Source: Desulfobacteraceae bacterium
GTDB lineage: Bacteria; Desulfobacterota; Desulfobacteria; Desulfobacterales; Desulfosalsimonadaceae
Reading direction: 5' to 3'
NCBI GenBank assembly: GCA_021162325.1
Contig: JAGGYV010000055.1
Coordinates: forward strand, 1-8,766
DNA: 8,766 bases
Shown here: in pieces, positions 5,950 to 8,766 of the stretch
Layout of the letters: every line of letters begins with the position of its first letter
Position numbering within the stretch: the first letter of the stretch is position 1
Made by a program: the position numbers and the translations under genes
The notes under the pieces: generated by a model
What the model was told of the DNA's origin: nothing
The model's database searches: none
What the model saw: only the letters and a program-made list of their open reading frames with translations

Positions 5950-6279
5950 TTATGAATTAAGGAGCTCAAGCTGCCGTTTCAATTTTTTATCTTTATCCAA
6001 TTTCTTTTTAATTGATTTCACACTGAGGCTCACAGCAGAATAGCACATACCAAACAGCTTTTCTATTTCAACATTCGTCAGGCGTCCTTTATTCCAGATT
6101 AAATAAACGATTAAATCACGATTCTGCTTGTCACTTCCCCGCAGTCGCTTTGAGTAAATGTATCTGTTTAAATCAACCTGAAGAAATTCAAGACCCGGCA
6201 CCAATTCCCCAATTCCTATGTTGTCTGACGTCTTGAAAGAAAGAGGTGCCGGTCTCTGCAATACCTTTCGTGTTGACAC
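5950..6279 (-). pseudogene. RAYT (REP-associated tyrosine transposase) relic, C-terminal part
   Basis: A 109-codon frame whose last ~60 residues match the DnaA-like helix-turn-helix tail of deltaproteobacterial RAYT proteins: NRDLIVYLIWNKGRLTNVEI (53-72), then KLFGMCYSAVSLSVKSIKKK (74-93) and a Lys-rich end. The catalytic Y1 domain with its HUH motif and tyrosine, normally about 200 residues before this tail, is missing. The first ~36 residues do not look like RAYT sequence and are partly read from a repeat (see 6186-6202). The only start is a GTG at 6279 with no ribosome site. After the stop the DNA still reads F-K-L-stop, as if the original ended NSQFKL and a CAA became TAA. It cannot transpose; whether it is expressed is doubtful. 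Confidence 0.7.
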
Positions 6280-6301
6280 GTTTGGTTATTATTGGAATAA
6301 A
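6269..6301 (+). promoter_or_regulatory. putative promoter of the kinase-like gene, with dyad over the -35
   Basis: A perfect -35 TTGACA (6273-6278), a 17-base spacer and a weaker -10 AATAAA (6296-6301). The -35 lies within the dyad CGTGT-TG-ACACG (6269-6280), a possible operator. The leader to the ATG at 6349 would be about 40 bases. Confidence 0.45.
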
Positions 6302-6348
6302 TTAGTTTCTTACAGGTTGCAAAATTAACTGATTTCAAAAGAGGTTTT

Positions 6349-8511
6349 ATGAAATTTAAACATATTCTTATTTCTGCGGCCTGTCTTTTTCTTACCGTTT
6401 TTGCATTATTCATATTTTCCAACTGGAATAAACATATTCTTTATTTAACCTCCGGTGAAATAATCGAGGCGGATAAAGCCTGGGTCGTTTTTGATGATGT
6501 GTATTACGAAAAAGGTGTTGGCACGCTTTATACACTCAATTCCGACCAGGTAGACCGGATTGTGAGTGCTTCTTTTTCCAGTTTGGATGACTGGATAATC
6601 ATTCTTACTTATGAGATGTCCGCCAAACGCGGGATATTCGAGTTTATAATGAACCGCACGATCTGGCTGGGAATTTTTATAGTTATTGGCTCGATTGTAT
6701 CAATTTTTCTCATTCGATGCTTTATCTCACAGGATTCAAATAAAAAACAAAAGATCGATGATGAACAGGATATTCGGTGTATTCATATTTCATCACAGGT
6801 TTCAGATTTTAAAAAAGTTATTTTGTATTTTCTTAATTTGTATCTGTTGCAGGCTCAAGCAAAAAAAAGTGACAAATACACTTATCAGCAATTGGACAAT
6901 AAAGGTCCATTAAATACGATCGTTTATGAATTTAAAATTTTAAAAGGCGGTCAATGGCAGTCCCGAAGAATTTCCATGGGGCGCATAGGAGAAGACAGCG
7001 GTGCCCGAAGCAAATGTTTTTATGTGATCTATGATGATCATTTCGTCGTCAAGATTCCACCGGAACCGATAACGGATTTTGATGAATACATCCAAAGCAT
7101 AAAAGCAGACAGGCGTATTTCCGATATCCTTGCACCACGTGAGTGCCTGGTTCCCAAGCTGTCAATCGTACTTAAAAAAATTCCTGCTTTTGCAAAATTT
7201 ATCGATAAATCACAAGGTGATGATGAAAAAATATGCATTAACGGGCTGAAAGCGTCTCCCAAATTCCAGGATTTTCTTAAAATTGCCGGCAGTTTTGCTT
7301 ACTATATGGATTTATCGAAATATTTTTTTCTTGGGGAGATTTTAATCGAGTGTCATGATACCAAAGGCCTGATTGAAAAAGAATATAAACAACATCAGGA
7401 ACTGATCTGGATTCCTGCATCTTTTACGGATCGTTATGGTGAAAGTTCCTCAGATCTCTGTTTTGAACTCCAGAATATATTTAATTATTTTGATACTCTG
7501 CTGAATAATAACACGGTTCATGATTTTGAGAAAAAAGCATGGTTTAACAGTGTCTTTATTGATCCGGAAACGGCAGCAGATTCAAAGGTCATACCATCTG
7601 AAGCAATAGCGGTTATATCGAAAATCCGAAATCAACATTCACATACTTTACGCGCATTTAAAAAAATCTTACATAAAAAGGCGTGTGAACAATCTCTAAA
7701 GCAGAATAATGCAAAAATTCAGAGTATCTGTTCCCGAATGATTGAACTGCTGGCCTGGCTTTTTTTCAAAGATGTCGCCATTCGGGATTTGAAGCCGGAT
7801 AATATACTGGTTGCCGGAGACCCGTCTAAATATCCCCAGTTTTTAAGTTCAGCCAATGATTTTGAATTAGGCCTCATTGATGTTGAAATAGCCGTCTTTG
7901 TGGGTGCGAAAAATAATGCAATTGATCCGCCGAAACTCGGCTGGACACCGTTCTATGCGACCCCGACCCATATGTTTATTAATGACGTGTTAAAAGATCT
8001 ATTTGACGATATCGGTTATATCCTTAAGCTTCAGGATTGGTATGCAATTGTTGCAATGATTTTTCAAGCCGTTACCGATAAAAAAATGTTTGTGCGTACT
8101 GCTGCTGTTTTGGCTTCTTTGGGCAAAGAGCTTCCTCTGTATTTTAATAATCAGGCAAAAATGACGATGTTTGCAAAAAAAGCAAGTCTGAAATTCTGGA
8201 ACTCTGCCACAGATGAATTTGAGCTGCAATTAAAAGAAAATGAAACGATTTTAAAAACAGTCCACCTGGAAATTTTTAAAAATGCTAAAAAAATGTTTAG
8301 GGCAGCTGGTGATAAATCCGGAAAAGAAATCATTGGCAGCCGGTTGTCAGCGATAAATTCCCAAATTTCTGCCTATGATGTCATGCAGTATATGTTTGGT
8401 CATATCAGGCAGCAAATGTATAATGAGAAATGGAATAAGCCGGTTGTCTCAGCTCAGCAGAAAGATAATGGCAATGTCGTCCGGCCCGATGATAAAACAC
8501 AGCTATTATAA
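6349..8511 (+). CDS. divergent membrane-anchored Ser/Thr protein kinase-like protein
   Basis: A 720-residue protein with two TM helices (about 6-24 and 104-123) around an ~80-residue extracytoplasmic segment, then a large cytoplasmic region. The segment carries a beta-rich motif, YLTSGEIIEADKAW (32-45) and YYEKGVGTLYTLNSDQVDRI (52-71), which I associate from memory with small exported deltaproteobacterial domains. The cytoplasmic part has the protein-kinase motif order: Gly-rich stretch (211-218), VVKIPP with K235 as the VAIK lysine, IRDLKPDN (478-485) as the HRD loop with D480, K482 and N485, IDVE (510-513) in place of DFG with D511 kept, TPFYATP (533-539) like TPxYxAP, and QDWYAIVAMIF (562-572) as the DxW helix. 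All catalytic residues remain, so activity is plausible. An insert of roughly 200 residues separates the N-lobe from the catalytic loop. GAGG at 6341-6344 supports the ATG. Target and signal are unknown. Confidence 0.75.
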   Translation: MKFKHILISAACLFLTVFALFIFSNWNKHILYLTSGEIIEADKAWVVFDDVYYEKGVGTLYTLNSDQVDRIVSASFSSLDDWIIILTYEMSAKRGIFEFIMNRTIWLGIFIVIGSIVSIFLIRCFISQDSNKKQKIDDEQDIRCIHISSQVSDFKKVILYFLNLYLLQAQAKKSDKYTYQQLDNKGPLNTIVYEFKILKGGQWQSRRISMGRIGEDSGARSKCFYVIYDDHFVVKIPPEPITDFDEYIQSIKADRRISDILAPRECLVPKLSIVLKKIPAFAKFIDKSQGDDEKICINGLKASPKFQDFLKIAGSFAYYMDLSKYFFLGEILIECHDTKGLIEKEYKQHQELIWIPASFTDRYGESSSDLCFELQNIFNYFDTLLNNNTVHDFEKKAWFNSVFIDPETAADSKVIPSEAIAVISKIRNQHSHTLRAFKKILHKKACEQSLKQNNAKIQSICSRMIELLAWLFFKDVAIRDLKPDNILVAGDPSKYPQFLSSANDFELGLIDVEIAVFVGAKNNAIDPPKLGWTPFYATPTHMFINDVLKDLFDDIGYILKLQDWYAIVAMIFQAVTDKKMFVRTAAVLASLGKELPLYFNNQAKMTMFAKKASLKFWNSATDEFELQLKENETILKTVHLEIFKNAKKMFRAAGDKSGKEIIGSRLSAINSQISAYDVMQYMFGHIRQQMYNEKWNKPVVSAQQKDNGNVVRPDDKTQLL

Positions 8512-8594
8512 CTCACATTCCGCACCCAATGGAATTTGGTTTTATAATTAATAAAGGATCAAGTCCATTCTTGGCTTGCAAGTCAAAATGAGTA

Positions 8595-8630
8595 AAAATG
8601 GGGACAGATTTATTTTTTTGTCCCCATTTT
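8595..8630. terminator. bidirectional hairpin terminator (TGTCCC repeat type)
   Basis: AAAATGGGGACA (8595-8606) pairs perfectly with TGTCCCCATTTT (8619-8630) around a 12-base loop. T-tracts end the stem on both strands, so it can terminate the kinase-like gene and the convergent small gene. The GGGGACA/TGTCCCC core is the same motif dispersed at 107, 1522 and 1898-2061. Confidence 0.75.
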
Positions 8631-8638
8631 GCTTACGG

Positions 8639-8731
8639 TTACCCCGCAAACAGTCGGTAAACAGTCACTCCCAGTATAACTGCGGCAAGAATTATAATTA
8701 AAATCAGCTGGTTCGGATTAAACTGTTTCAT
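8639..8731 (-). CDS. 30-residue single-TM miniprotein
   Basis: An ATG frame of 30 codons encoding a short polar N-terminus (MKQFNPNQ), one hydrophobic helix (about 9-24, LILIIILAAVILGVTV) and a YRLFAG end with one positive charge. This is the layout of small bacterial inner-membrane proteins. The ribosome site is weak (AAGAAG about seven bases upstream). It is convergent with the kinase-like gene and separated from it by the hairpin terminator. I do not recognise a named family. The reading rests on the clean helix, the polar NPNQ lead and the terminator position; a chance frame is possible because it is so short. Confidence 0.5.
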   Translation of the reverse strand: MKQFNPNQLILIIILAAVILGVTVYRLFAG

Positions 8732-8766
8732 TGGTTAACTTCTTAATCGTAATATTTCTCTTAATC

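Noticed and set aside
6349..6420. Lipoprotein signal peptide (SAAC at residues 9-12) in the kinase-like protein
   Set aside because: The hydrophobic stretch continues well past the Cys and the -3 residue is Ser, so a TM anchor fits better than a lipobox.

Overview
The window reads as a chromosomal accessory stretch from an anaerobic Desulfobacterota (former Deltaproteobacteria), probably near Desulfobacteraceae. This is an inference from gene style: a crotonase, a large RND exporter with an SSD-type membrane core, a divergent membrane-anchored kinase, a MazEF pair, group II intron debris and RAYT/REP-type debris. The sequence looks moderately AT-rich. No rRNA, tRNA or CRISPR array is visible.

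Layout. Positions 1-112 hold the first copy of a roughly 112-bp repeat. A single-gene crotonase (177-890, +) follows; its residues fit an enoyl-CoA isomerase better than a hydratase. From 891 to about 2330 there is no convincing gene. That stretch holds a ~0.5-kb MITE-like element bounded by inverted repeats (about 901-1459) enclosing a doubtful 88-codon frame, an AT-rich dyad (1496-1514), the second copy of the 112-bp repeat (1792-1903), several TGTCCC/GGGACA motifs with small hairpins, and a 12-bp tandem duplication. A 12-TM RND/MMPL exporter (2361-4976, +) comes next, and its second extracytoplasmic domain carries a textbook EF-hand loop.

Downstream of the exporter, on the minus strand, lies a 5'-truncated group II intron end (domains V and VI only, about 5015-5100), followed by a 17-bp-arm hairpin (5132-5191). 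A complete mazE-mazF toxin-antitoxin operon then runs leftward (5799-5215) from a clear promoter. It is followed on the same strand by a relic of a REP-associated tyrosine transposase (RAYT), of which only the C-terminal helix-turn-helix tail remains (6279-5950). Divergent from this relic, a 720-residue two-TM protein (6349-8511, +) has the motif order and catalytic residues of a eukaryotic-like protein kinase in a very divergent form. The window ends with a convergent hairpin terminator and a 30-residue single-TM miniprotein gene (8731-8639, -).

The genes do not form one pathway. The crotonase and exporter look like resident single-gene units, and the material between them and around mazEF is a patchwork of repeats and degraded mobile elements. 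The most interesting protein is the divergent transmembrane kinase. The most interesting non-coding signals are the truncated intron end, the inverted-repeat-bounded element and the dispersed TGTCCC repeats that accompany the RAYT relic.
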